A stretch of 64,000 bases of DNA from JACKCR01 sp041390305 (GTDB lineage: Bacteria > Eisenbacteria > RBG-16-71-46 > CAIMUX01), in the NCBI GenBank assembly GCA_041390305.1, contig JAWKQE010000002.1, forward strand, positions 269,519-333,518, given 5' to 3'. The notes beneath the pieces are model-generated. The model worked only from the letters and a program-made list of their open reading frames with translations, ran no database searches and had not been told where the DNA came from. The translations under genes were made by a program, and so were the position numbers. Below are positions 1 to 8,920 of this stretch, piece by piece; within the stretch, counting starts at the first letter, position 1; every line of letters starts with the position of its first letter.

Positions 1-1
1 G

Positions 2-121
2 TGTCAGGCCGGTGGGGATGCGATCATCCTCACGTCGAACCACAAGTCCGTCGACGTCTTCAGCGACGGGAGCGACGATCAGCTCAACGTCACGGCGACG
101 GTGATCCGGTGGCGGGACTGA
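2..121 (+). CDS. C-terminal 39 residues of a truncated unknown protein
   Basis: An open frame enters from the left edge and ends at TGA 119-121. The tail has ordinary protein composition, with acidic residues, valine and threonine (for example VDVFSDGSDDQLN then VTATVIRWRD), and its codons favour G/C at the third position. It is too short to assign a family. A perfect hairpin covers its stop codon and it faces the amylase gene convergently, which fits a real gene end. It could be the last strand of a beta-sandwich or secreted protein, but that is a guess. Confidence 0.5.
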   Translation, partial: CQAGGDAIILTSNHKSVDVFSDGSDDQLNVTATVIRWRD

Positions 122-130
122 AGTCCCGCC
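111..130. terminator. Hairpin between convergent genes
   Basis: GGCGGGACT, a 2-nt loop GA, then AGTCCCGCC form a perfect 9-bp inverted repeat. The stem overlaps the stop codon of the upstream partial gene and lies 29 bp from the stop of the convergent amylase gene. No clear U-run follows on either strand, so it is a plausible bidirectional transcript-end stem rather than a textbook intrinsic terminator. Confidence 0.5.
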
Positions 131-158
131 ATTCGGCGCAACGCCGCCTTGCCTTCGA

Positions 159-3100
159 TCAGCGAATCCGCAAGACCCTCTGCGAGACGCTCGAGTCCCC
201 GACGGTCAGCCGCAAGAAGAGCACGCCCACGGTGTCGAGACTCGGAGTCCAGTCCAAGGTCGCGGTCGCCCGTGTCGGTGACCAGTCCTTGCTCGCAAGT
301 CGACGTCCACTCGTATCGAAGAGTTCCGTCCGGACGGGGCGGGTGTCATCGAGGCGGAGCTGGATCGCAAGCGACTCGCGGAACGGGTTGGGACCGATGG
401 ATGCAGTGAACCCGTGGCCGGCGAGTGTCTTCACCCCAGGGACCGTCCCCTCGCCATTGCCACCCGCGCCACCGGCCTCCCCGCCTTCGCCGATCCCCGA
501 GGTCGCGAGATCGACCCGTGCGTACTCACCCGCTCCGAGCAGTTCACCATCGCCGTTCCCGAGCGGAGCCTGCGCGAGCAGCGCCCCACCATCCGCCGAT
601 CCGTACGCGCCGACGGCGATGTAGAGCGCAGTCGCCATCCCGGACGGATCGAGTGCACCAAGTGGTGCCGTTCCTTCCACGACCGAGCCGCTCGCTACCT
701 CGAACCCGCCCCCCGAGACGACCGTCTCCGCTGCGTCGAACCACCCGGTCCACCCGTTCGATCCTTCGCGCGCAAGGAACGCCGCCCACTCGGACACCTG
801 GCCGGACTTCGCCCAGGGCGCGGGAACGGCCTGGTCTGGTTCGAGACATGCGAAGAGGAAGCGGTCCGCGGTGGCGAGTGCGCTCGACGCAGTCGATGCG
901 ACGTAGAGCACGCCGTCGCGTACCTCTCCCCAGAGCGAGAGGTCATCCGTCTCCGCGAGAAGCGGCACGCCGGCGTCGAGCGTTCCGTCCATCACGAACG
1001 GCGGATCGGATGCGCCGCTGACGGGCACAGTCCAGTCCTGTCCGTTGTTGTTGTCCCAGACGGAACCGTCGCCGTTCCGGAAGACGAACTCGACGCTCGT
1101 CGCACTCTCGGGAATCGCGACCCCGAACGTCCAAAGGGAGAGCTGCGCGTCCCACGTCATCGCTGCATCAGTGACGCCGGTCCATCCGCTGAATCCGTAG
1201 TGGATCCAGATGGGGGACTCGCCTTCGAGTACGCGTCCGACCGGATCGTAGAAGACGGTGAGGTCACCGCCGGCCTCCGGCTCGAGTGGTTCCCAGCTCA
1301 CGCCTTCTCCGCCGCTCGACCCTCCGCTGCCCGTCCCGACGTAGACGTGCTGGATCGGCGAGCGCTTGACGTTGCCGTGCCCGTCCTCGGCTTCGACGTA
1401 GTAGTCGAGGAGGACGTCGGAGTAGCCGTCGAGCTGGATCCAGTACTGGTCGGCGATGTGATCGGGGAGGACGAAGAAGTCGATTTCGGAGAGTTCCCAG
1501 GGCTCGCCGATCGGGAAGTCGCGGAAGTTCATCGGTAGTGTGGACCAGGACTCGACGTCCGGCCCGCCCGCGTAGACTTCGTTGTCCGTGGTGGCGGGGT
1601 CGTTCCGCCCGTCCAGGTCCGCGCGCACCTTGATCTCGACACGCGAGAGTCCCGAGACGTCGTGGACGAACGTCCAGACGTGGAAGGTCGAGTCCATCGG
1701 CGCGCCGTCTCCACCGGGATAGCCCCAGAGACTGCCGCCACCGTGTCCGCCCGGATTCCAGGGGAGACGTTGAGGGAGCCAGATCGTCGGCGCGACGTCG
1801 TCGAACCCCTTCTCCGCGATCGGATCGGCGAGAGCGACGGCCTGGTTGCAGGCTAGCGTTGCCTTCACTTCCATGTCGAGTGACACACCGTAGTACATGT
1901 AGCCGCTCTCGTACCCGGCGAGAAGGAAGTGCCAGGCGCGCTCGGCGTCGTTCGTCCCCACCTGGAGTGGGAAGGCGACGTGATCGGCCCGTACCGTGCC
2001 GACGATCGACGCGGCCGTCTCGACGCGGTTCTGCGCGGCGGTGAGGACGGCCCAGTTGCGTTCGTCCTCGGCCCAGCCGCCTGGGATGTCGAACGATCCG
2101 TCGGGCGCAACGAGCGGCCAGTTCCAGTTGATGTACTGCGGGCTGCCGAAGTCCCCGTCCGCGTTGACCCAGCCGCCGTCCTCCACATGGACGACATCGT
2201 TCACGGGAACGGGGTGATGCTCGAGGTAGGTTGCGATCGTCGACGGCGTGTAGCCCGCGGTCGCGGCCTGGTGCGAGAACTGCGTCACGTTCTCGTGGTA
2301 GTAGCTGTACCCACCGCTCCACGCGTTGTCGCCGTCGTGTGCGAAGACGACGAGCATCGGCCGTGACGGATCGTTCGCGGGCGCGATCGCGTCGATGTCG
2401 CCCTTGCCGTAGAGGCCGTAACCTTCGTCCCAACCCATCGCATTCGCCGCGGGGACCACCTCGAGTCGGTCGACCGCGCCCGTCTCCGGATCGACGTGCT
2501 CGGCCCAGTGCGGAGTGAAGCCGTACGGGTAGGGAACCTTCAGCGTCACGCCACGGGAGATGAAGTGGTTCGTGTACGTTCCCTGCGCGGGGTTGGTCTG
2601 GTCCGCAGGGTTGGGAGGATCGCAGTTGTCGAGGTGCGCGGCGTACGGATAGTCCTCGCACGCGCGCGCGATGTGGAGGTCCGGCACGATCGACCAGTCG
2701 ACTCCGGCGTCCACGAGTGCGGGAATGAGTCGTTCGCTGAAGCACATCTCGGCGGGGAAGAAGCCGCGGGAGTAGTTCGGGTCTCCCCAGGCGTCGTCGT
2801 AGATCGCCTTCGCGCAGGCCAGCTCCATCCGGAATGCGTTGTCGTCCATGAGCGGCCCGATCGCGTGGTGGAACCCGACCAGCACCGGCTCGAGGCGCGG
2901 CTTCCCGGCACTGTTCGTCCAGGAGCGAGCGGTCCGGTAGGGCGCGTACCAATCGGCAGCGTAGCGGCCCCCGTTCCAGCCGTTGTCGCCGAGGCTCAAG
3001 AGGTTCTCGATCAACGCTCCCGCGAACGAAACCTGCGCGCCCGCCTCCGGCAGATCCAGGATCGAACCGACGGCGTCGCGCGGCGCACTCTGGTACGCGG

Positions 3101-3431
3101 CGACCCGGTCGTCCGAGTTGAAGATCGTGAAGACGTCGTTCTGGCTGTGGCCGAGCGTGATCGTCTCGTAGGCCGTCTCGTAGCGACCGGGGCTCCAGGT
3201 GCTCGCGTCCGGCCAGTAGATCGGCTGGTGCATGTGCCAGAGGTAGGTCGTGTGGACGGAGCTGCTGGCGAACGCCGTCGGGACGGTCAGGGCGGAGAGG
3301 AGCCGCGAGGGGATGTGGGAGAACGAGGGCACTAGGAACCGGGGTACTAGGGAGAACGAGGAGATGAGGGAGAGGAGTACCAGTGCCCGGGTGGAGCGAG
3401 CGATGCGGTCGAGCAGCCGGTGTCGTTTCAT
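159..3431 (-). CDS. Secreted GH57-type alpha-glucan hydrolase with starch-binding and C-terminal sorting domains
   Basis: About 1,090 residues from the ATG at 3431, chosen because a basic then hydrophobic signal region (MKRHRLLDRIARSTRALVLL) follows directly; the frame stays open further upstream without signal-like sequence. The GH57 entry motif WHMHQP is near residue 65-70. The segment GFFPAEMCFSE near 223-233 aligns with the GH57 nucleophile region, making E228 the candidate nucleophile, and FAHDGDN near 363-369 aligns with the acid/base aspartate region. A later module (IHYGFSGW, then WDNNNGQDW) resembles CBM25/CBM53 starch-binding domains. The last ~80 residues (IGPNPFRES ... ending VLRIR) are a FlgD-like sorting domain. 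The likely role is extracellular or surface amylase or amylopullulanase; exact bond specificity cannot be read from sequence. Confidence 0.85.
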   Translation of the reverse strand: MKRHRLLDRIARSTRALVLLSLISSFSLVPRFLVPSFSHIPSRLLSALTVPTAFASSSVHTTYLWHMHQPIYWPDASTWSPGRYETAYETITLGHSQNDVFTIFNSDDRVAAYQSAPRDAVGSILDLPEAGAQVSFAGALIENLLSLGDNGWNGGRYAADWYAPYRTARSWTNSAGKPRLEPVLVGFHHAIGPLMDDNAFRMELACAKAIYDDAWGDPNYSRGFFPAEMCFSERLIPALVDAGVDWSIVPDLHIARACEDYPYAAHLDNCDPPNPADQTNPAQGTYTNHFISRGVTLKVPYPYGFTPHWAEHVDPETGAVDRLEVVPAANAMGWDEGYGLYGKGDIDAIAPANDPSRPMLVVFAHDGDNAWSGGYSYYHENVTQFSHQAATAGYTPSTIATYLEHHPVPVNDVVHVEDGGWVNADGDFGSPQYINWNWPLVAPDGSFDIPGGWAEDERNWAVLTAAQNRVETAASIVGTVRADHVAFPLQVGTNDAERAWHFLLAGYESGYMYYGVSLDMEVKATLACNQAVALADPIAEKGFDDVAPTIWLPQRLPWNPGGHGGGSLWGYPGGDGAPMDSTFHVWTFVHDVSGLSRVEIKVRADLDGRNDPATTDNEVYAGGPDVESWSTLPMNFRDFPIGEPWELSEIDFFVLPDHIADQYWIQLDGYSDVLLDYYVEAEDGHGNVKRSPIQHVYVGTGSGGSSGGEGVSWEPLEPEAGGDLTVFYDPVGRVLEGESPIWIHYGFSGWTGVTDAAMTWDAQLSLWTFGVAIPESATSVEFVFRNGDGSVWDNNNGQDWTVPVSGASDPPFVMDGTLDAGVPLLAETDDLSLWGEVRDGVLYVASTASSALATADRFLFACLEPDQAVPAPWAKSGQVSEWAAFLAREGSNGWTGWFDAAETVVSGGGFEVASGSVVEGTAPLGALDPSGMATALYIAVGAYGSADGGALLAQAPLGNGDGELLGAGEYARVDLATSGIGEGGEAGGAGGNGEGTVPGVKTLAGHGFTASIGPNPFRESLAIQLRLDDTRPVRTELFDTSGRRLASKDWSPTRATATLDWTPSLDTVGVLFLRLTVGDSSVSQRVLRIR

Positions 3432-3623
3432 CCAACGAGTGTGCGACGAGCCCTTGCGATCAAGCAAGCGGTCCGCACTTGCCGAAGGACCCCGTTGGGT
3501 GCCTCCGCCGAACGTCGCAGCCGGATGCCGTGGCCGCGTTGGATGCCTCCGCCAGTGGATCGGGTCCTCGTTTGCTGTCATGCTTCCCAGGTTCAGAATC
3601 GCGTCAACAACCTGGAGGTAACT

Positions 3624-4678
3624 CTGACCCAGCCGCCCACACGAGCTCCCCTCGCAGACATTCCCAAGTACGGCAGTTGGGCCTTCCTCGGCTTCGGAGC
3701 ACTGGCCACCGTGTGTGGCGTATTCCTCACGTTCCAGGACCCGCGGGCCTCGTCTTGATCGCATTTGGGCTCGTGTTCGTCGGAGCCGGATACCTCATCC
3801 GGCACCTGTTCGGGACGCCCGCCGGGAAGAAGGCGGTCGTTGCCGAGTCACACAGTCGGACTGTCTCACGCCTCGACGGTGCCGGGACTCGATCTCGCGC
3901 CACGTTACTCCACGTCGATGCGGACGCGACCGACGACGAGGTTGCCGCCGCTCGGGACGCGTGGGCCTCCGCGCAGCTGCGTCAGCGGCCCGATTGGGTG
4001 AGTGGCAGAGTGGAGGAGAAGGGGAGACGGTCACGCGGTATCGTCCGGGCCGCGGCCGTCCTCTGGGTTGCCCTCGCGATCGTCTTGGGACTGCTCGGAG
4101 CCACAGTCGACCAGTTCTTCCTGTTTGCGGCGGCTTTGGTTGGAGTTGCCGCCGTAGCGCTCGTGTTCGCCGCCATCCGTCAGGCTCTCCGCGAGCGGGC
4201 GTTCGGAGCTAGTATCTTCGTCATGGAACGGACCCCGGCTCACTTGGGCGAGACCTTGAGGGGACGCGTGATCACGGGGGTAGGGGTGAAGCAGCGCGCG
4301 GACGTCGACTTCGACGTCCGGCTCCGCTGCGTCGACCGGTGGGAGGAGACGAGGCACGCGGGTAGCGATGACCGAACCAGTCGGCCGCGGCGCGACGTCC
4401 TTTGGGAAGCACAGCGGAGAGCACGAGGGGGGCCCGACCCGTCCGAACCCCGACTCGTCGTCGAGGTCGGGTTCGACCTCCCGATGGACGTGCCCGCCAC
4501 CACGCTCGGTGGGTCCAACGAGGGCGTCGTCTGGGAGCTGGAGGTGTCGGCTTCCTTGCCCGGCCTCGACTACGTCGCGGAGTTCGACTTCCCCGTGGTG
4601 GCACCTCCGGAGTCGTGGCGTTCGCGTCTTCCGGCACCGTCGGAGCGGCGGGTAGCGGGCGGGGTCCCCCTTGAGTGA
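3624..4678 (+). CDS. Conserved-looking membrane protein, interrupted by a -1 frameshift
   Basis: The first part (IPKYGSWAFLGFGALAT, then GVFLTFQDPR) is one transmembrane hairpin half in one frame. The continuation (GLVLIAFGLVFVGAGYLI, then another two hydrophobic segments and a beta-rich C-terminal domain) is in the next frame. The switch falls at about 3741-3750 and needs one added base. Read across it, the protein has a paired N-terminal helix hairpin, a polar region, a second hairpin near VLWVALAIVLGLLG / FFLFAAALVGVAAV, and a ~130-residue soluble tail. The architecture resembles DUF3592-like membrane proteins, but I do not recognise the family securely. GGAGGT at 3614-3619 precedes a CTG at 3624, the likeliest start region; the start is uncertain. 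Confidence 0.55.
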
Positions 4679-5018
4679 GACGGGGCGGGATGTCGGAATG
4701 CGGAGGTCGGACTCGGGCAGGGGCTGGACGGAGCACCCCGGGGCGGAGCCTTACTCCGGGAGCGCGCTCGGTGCAGGAGGATGTGGGAAACAGGAGACAA
4801 GAAGGAGCCGGACTAAGGATTGGTGGACGAGCGGCAGGATTCAGGGGGCCTGGATCCGGTACGCTCAGGGGGTATCCAAGGCAAAGGCGCAGTTTGTCCT
4901 TCCTACGCTCCCGAGGTTCTGGATGCGGCCATCCGGTTGTTCGGACCGGGCGCCTCTCCGGTCCAGGACATGGAGCCGGAGCAAATCGCGGTGTCGAACG
5001 ACTCCCAGACCGCTTGGG
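4679..5018. other. Intergenic stretch with no supported gene
   Basis: This stretch lies between the stop of the membrane protein and the recognisable end of the TetR remnant. All open frames across it have random-looking composition (Arg/Gly/Ser-rich). The lower-coordinate part may be the unrecognisably decayed C-terminal half of the TetR-family gene. No hairpin with a T-run and no RNA gene was seen. Confidence 0.4.
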
Positions 5019-5277
5019 TCACAGCCGGAACTCCACGTATCCGAGAAGGCGGTCGACAGGGTCGGGCCGTTGGCGGTATGGCGCTGCCGCGACGCGAAGA
5101 TCCGTTCCGCCATCTCGCCAAAGTGATCGGCCGCGGCGATCGCGAGGTCCTCCTTCCCTTGAAGTGGTGGAAGAAGCTGCCTTTCGTCAGGTTCGCTTCG
5201 TGGCAGATGTCTTCGATCCGGGTCGAGGAGTACCCGCGCGCACGCAGCACATGCAGCGACGCGTCCAGCAGCTTCAT
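5019..5277 (-). pseudogene. Decayed TetR-family transcriptional regulator
   Basis: From ATG 5277 the frame reads a typical TetR helix-turn-helix: KLLDASLHVLRARGYSST, then IEDICHEANLTKGSFFHHFKG. The family pattern then continues in another frame (KEDLAIAAADHFGEMAERIF, frame change near 5155) and in a third frame (DPVDRLLGYVEFRL, frame change near 5062), followed at once by a TGA at 5019-5021. The ligand-binding half is missing or unrecognisable. Two single-base breaks plus truncation make a functional product unlikely unless they are sequencing errors. A long palindrome 50 bp upstream looks like its operator. Confidence 0.7.
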
Positions 5278-5327
5278 GCGGGGACGGATGTGCTCCAGGA
5301 GGTGTGTCGTTCGCGTTTACGAAACTC

Positions 5328-5353
5328 TACCATACCCACTAGTTGGTATGGTA
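5328..5353. promoter_or_regulatory. 26-bp palindromic operator-like site
   Basis: TACCATACC (5328-5336) and GGTATGGTA (5345-5353) are perfect 9-bp arms around CACTAGTT, whose centre ACTAGT is itself palindromic. Only one symmetric pair is mismatched over 26 bp. Length, symmetry and position between a divergent TetR-type gene and the next operon are typical of a TetR-family operator (family knowledge). It lies 69 bp upstream of the sigma-factor start codon, so it may regulate the sigma/kinase pair as well as the tetR remnant. Confidence 0.7.
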
Positions 5354-5421
5354 TCAAGTTACTCCATGAGTGGGATTTCGGTGGGACTGAATCGGACTTG
5401 TCCGGTGATACGCTTGGATTC

Positions 5422-5997
5422 ATGAACCCCGAACCCGGCGACATCACCGAAATGCTGGCCCGCTCCCGCCAGGGTGACCCCGCGGCGCTCGACCAGGTCT
5501 TTGCCCGAGTGCATGCGGAAGTCCACCGGATTGCCCACCTTCAGCTGCTTCGTGTGAAGGGAGGGAACACTCTGACCACGACCGCGGTCGTGAACGAGGC
5601 GTATCTCAAGCTCGCGCGTGCTCCGGAACTCGCCGTGGAGGACAGGGAGCACTTCTTCGCGATCGCCGCACTCGCAATGCGCCAGATACTCCTCAACCAC
5701 GCTCGTTCTCGACGCGCGCAGAAACGTGGAGGCGGCGTCTCTCCGGTCTGGCGCACCGAGGACGGTACGGTCGAGTCGAAGATCGACCAGGTGATCGAGC
5801 TGGATGCTGCCCTGGAGCGACTCCGGGAGAAAGACGAACGGATGGCCCGGATCGTCGACCTCCGTTACTTCGCGGGCCTGACCGTCGAGGAGACGGCCAC
5901 GCTGTTGGGACTCGCGGATCGTACGGTGAGGCGAGATTGGCGGGTGGCTCGCGCCTTCCTCTACCGTGAGCTGATGTCAGCTACTAGCCCCGAATGA
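5422..5997 (+). CDS. ECF-type RNA polymerase sigma factor (TIGR02999-like)
   Basis: 191 residues from ATG 5422. Region 2 is recognisable in DPAALDQVFARVHAEVHRIA and TLTTTAVVNEAYLKL, followed by HARSRRAQKRGGG. Region 4 appears in IVDLRYFAGLTVEETATLLG with the recognition helix DRTVRRDWRVARAFLY. This combination matches the ECF subgroup annotated as Sig-70_X6/TIGR02999, commonly encoded beside Ser/Thr kinases rather than a classic anti-sigma factor. The last codons overlap the kinase start by 4 bp (ATGA), implying translational coupling. A palindromic TetR-like operator sits upstream. Its regulon is unknown. Confidence 0.88.
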   Translation: MNPEPGDITEMLARSRQGDPAALDQVFARVHAEVHRIAHLQLLRVKGGNTLTTTAVVNEAYLKLARAPELAVEDREHFFAIAALAMRQILLNHARSRRAQKRGGGVSPVWRTEDGTVESKIDQVIELDAALERLREKDERMARIVDLRYFAGLTVEETATLLGLADRTVRRDWRVARAFLYRELMSATSPE

Positions 5998-8282
5998 GCG
6001 ACGACTCGCACTGGACCCGCGTGCGGGAGATCCTGGGAAACGCATTGGATCTGCCGCCCGAAGTACGTGAGGACTTCGTTCACTCGGAGTGTGGCGGAGA
6101 CCCTCGGCTCTTGGCGGAGGTTCGGTCGCTCCTCGAAGCAGACGCCGATCAACCGGAAGCGTTCCTCACCGTGCCGGCGCCCGTACTCGCGGGGGCGCTA
6201 GATCCGAAGGGCCCGAGTCCCGGCGTCGAGGCGGATCGGACGTGGCTCGGCGAGAAGGTGGGGGCTTACACGATCCAACGGATCCTAGGGGAGGGAGGGA
6301 TGGGCGTCGTCTTCGAGGCCCTCCAGGAGAGCCCACGAAGGCTCGTTGCCCTCAAGCTGGTTCGGCGCGGCCATGCGTGTGATGACGGTGCCGTTCGCCT
6401 GTTCCAAAGAGAGGTCGAAGCGCTGGCCCGGCTCCACCACCCGTCGATCGCGGCCATCTACGAGTCGGGCAGCACCGACGACGGCCGGCACTTCTTCGCG
6501 ATGGAGAAGGTGGGTGGAGTGCCCCTCGACGAGTACCTCGCGGGCCAGTCCTCCCCGCGTTCGAAAGGAGAGCGTCGACGCCGGCTCTCCCTGTTCCTCG
6601 GGATCGCCGAGGCAATGGCCTACGCCCACAGACGTGGAGTGATCCACCGGGATCTCAAACCATCGAACATCCACGTGACCGAGGACGGACCGAGGATCCT
6701 CGATTTCGGTCTCGCCCGCATCGTGGACGGAGATGTCGCCCTCCAAACCGTCGGACTACAGACCGGTGCACTCTACGGGACCTTGCCGTACATGAGTCCC
6801 GAGCAGCTGCGGGGCAACGTCGCCGAGATCGACGTTCGCAGCGACGTCTACGCACTGGGAGTGCTTCTCTACGAGATGACGACGGGGGCACTCCCGATCG
6901 ACGTGCGGGGTGACAGCCTCCCGAGCGCTCTGAGGAAGATCGAAGAGGTCGCACCGACCGCGCCCCGATCGATCGACGCCTCGCTGGAGAAGGACCTCGT
7001 CACGATCCTCCTCAAGTCGCTGGAGAAGAGTCCCGCATCGCGCTACCAAACGGTCGACGCCATGGCGGACGACGTCCGCCGGTTCATCGATGACCTCCCG
7101 ATCCTCGCGCGTCCGGCGGGAGTGGGGGAGCAGTTGATGCGGTTTGCCCGGAGGCACCGCGTCTCTTTCGTCCTCGGTGTGGCGGCCGCCGCTCTGGTGG
7201 TCGCTGGCGCGATCGGGACGACGGTCGGAATGCTACGAGCGCTGAGGGCCGAGCAGAGCGCGCGGGAGGAGGCCAAGACGGCACGAGCCGTGTCGGACTT
7301 CCTCGAGGAGATCTTCGTCGTGAACGATCCGAGTGCGCCAGGTGCGAGTGCCGTGACCGCGCGCGATCTCCTGGAGGTGGCGGCCTCTCGCATCGACACT
7401 TCGTTCGTCGGAGAGCCGACAGTCCGAGGGCGGCTACTCGGCGTTCTCGGGACGGTGTACCGGAACCTCGGACTCTATCGAGAAGCTGGACCGTTGCTCG
7501 AACAGTCACTCGCAGTGCGGGTGGACAATCCGGACGAGGATCCCCTCGAGCTCGCCCGTTCCCACCACAGCCTGGCCTCCCTCCTCCGTCGCCTCCACGA
7601 GTTCGATCGAGCGAGAGTTCACTACGAGGCCGCGCTCGACATTCGGGAAGCCAACGTCGACCCTCCGAATGCCGAGCTGGCCGCGACCTACCTCGCCCTG
7701 GCGAACCTCGCCTACGACGAGGGCAGGCCGGAAGAGGGACTGCCGCTCGCCGAGAGCGCGGTGGAAATGGCACGGTCCGCACTCGGTGAGGGACACTATG
7801 ACTTCCCCTCCTTTCTCTCGAGCCTGGGGTTCATGCTCGATGGTGTCGGTCGAAAGGAAGATGCGCTCGCCGTGCTCACCGAGACCGTCGCTCTGAGGGA
7901 GAGCGTGCTGGGGCCCGACCATCCAAACGTCGGGTTCGATCTCTACGTGGAGGCATCCGTGCTCGAGGATCTGGGACGCTACGACGAAGCAGTGGTGCTG
8001 GCGAGGCGCGCGGTCCAGATCACCGAGGCGGGACTCGGGCCGGATCATGTGAGTCTCGCGGACTCGATGCTGGGTCTCTCCAGCCTGGAGCTTCGTATCG
8101 GCGATGCCACGAGCGCCGAGGGCCACTCCCGGCGGGCATTGGCGATCCTCGAGGCCGCCCTCGGGCCGGACCACGTGTCGTTGGGGGAGGCGTACGATCT
8201 CCTGGCCGAGTCCTTGCTCGCTCTGGGAAGGAACTGGAGGCACGTGCGGTCTTCGAGCGCGCCGAACAACTCGTTTCCGTAG
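5994..8282 (+). CDS. Membrane Ser/Thr protein kinase with C-terminal TPR repeats, frameshifted near its end
   Basis: 762 residues as read. The kinase domain occupies about 90-360: glycine loop LGEGGMGVVFEA, catalytic HRDLKPSN near 216, DFG in ILDFGLARI, and a Thr/Tyr-rich activation segment. One transmembrane helix follows near 386-412 (VLGVAAAALVVAGAIG). Several TPR-like repeats of ~42 residues with the GPDH motif follow, typical of tetratricopeptide-10 arrays. The last 15 residues look wrong. In the next frame the TPR continues as ELEARAVFERAEQLVSVG and stops at 8330-8332, so one base appears missing near 8230. It probably controls the co-transcribed sigma factor by phosphorylation, which is inference from the 4-bp overlap. 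Confidence 0.88.
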   Translation: MSDDSHWTRVREILGNALDLPPEVREDFVHSECGGDPRLLAEVRSLLEADADQPEAFLTVPAPVLAGALDPKGPSPGVEADRTWLGEKVGAYTIQRILGEGGMGVVFEALQESPRRLVALKLVRRGHACDDGAVRLFQREVEALARLHHPSIAAIYESGSTDDGRHFFAMEKVGGVPLDEYLAGQSSPRSKGERRRRLSLFLGIAEAMAYAHRRGVIHRDLKPSNIHVTEDGPRILDFGLARIVDGDVALQTVGLQTGALYGTLPYMSPEQLRGNVAEIDVRSDVYALGVLLYEMTTGALPIDVRGDSLPSALRKIEEVAPTAPRSIDASLEKDLVTILLKSLEKSPASRYQTVDAMADDVRRFIDDLPILARPAGVGEQLMRFARRHRVSFVLGVAAAALVVAGAIGTTVGMLRALRAEQSAREEAKTARAVSDFLEEIFVVNDPSAPGASAVTARDLLEVAASRIDTSFVGEPTVRGRLLGVLGTVYRNLGLYREAGPLLEQSLAVRVDNPDEDPLELARSHHSLASLLRRLHEFDRARVHYEAALDIREANVDPPNAELAATYLALANLAYDEGRPEEGLPLAESAVEMARSALGEGHYDFPSFLSSLGFMLDGVGRKEDALAVLTETVALRESVLGPDHPNVGFDLYVEASVLEDLGRYDEAVVLARRAVQITEAGLGPDHVSLADSMLGLSSLELRIGDATSAEGHSRRALAILEAALGPDHVSLGEAYDLLAESLLALGRNWRHVRSSSAPNNSFP

Positions 8283-8350
8283 GTGGAGTCGAGTCACCGC
8301 GGCATGTTGCGCTGAGTGCCCGACTGCGTTAGGAAGACGACTAGTGCGGG

Positions 8351-8850
8351 CTACGCGGCCGCGTGGCGAGAGGGCGCGGTCTGCGAATCCACTCCTCGCG
8401 ACTGGCCTTCGCGGAGCACGGCTCTGACCAGCTGCCCGTAGTCCTGCGCGCCTTGGCTCTTCGGGGCGAAGAGTTGAATCGGCTGCTTCGCCTTGGGCGC
8501 TTCGGCCAGCCGCACGTTCTCGCGAATGATGTGGGCCGGCGGCAGGTGAGGGAACGATGCATTCGTCGTATCGAACGCCATCTGACTGAGCTTCCGCCGG
8601 GACTGCACCCGGCAGAAGACGATGCGTGCGAGATGGAGATCGCTGTTCAGGTCGGCTCGGATCCTCCCACCAACCGGATGATTCCCCGAATGCCGGCGAG
8701 AGCCAGCGGTGTCGGTTCGGAAGTGACGAAGATCTCGTGCGCGGCGGTCAGTGCCATGGTGAGGAGCGCGCCGGATCCAGGAGGACAGTCGAAGACGATC
8801 GCGTCGTACGAACTGGTCAGGGTCTCCAGGCCGCGGTGCGCTCCGCCCCG
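8351..8850 (-). pseudogene. Remnant of a ParA/Soj-type partition ATPase
   Basis: On the minus strand the middle of a ParA protein is visible: GLETLTSSYDAIVFDCPPGS (Walker-B-like FDCPP), then ALTAAHEIFVTSEPTPLALA and GIRGIIRLVGG. It then needs a one-base correction near 8657 to continue as IRADLNSDLHLARIVFCRV and ends with IRENVRLAEAPKAKQPIQLF and GAQDYGQLVRAVL, the classic ParA C-terminus. The Walker A half is absent: nothing recognisable lies upstream of about 8850 before the next gene's end. It is truncated and frame-broken, so it is very probably non-functional. Confidence 0.75.
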
Positions 8851-8920
8851 GAATGTGGGAGCGGAAGACTCCGCCCCGCAGCCCGGCTGTTCGTACGGCC
8901 GCTCGGCCCGTCGGTCGGGA

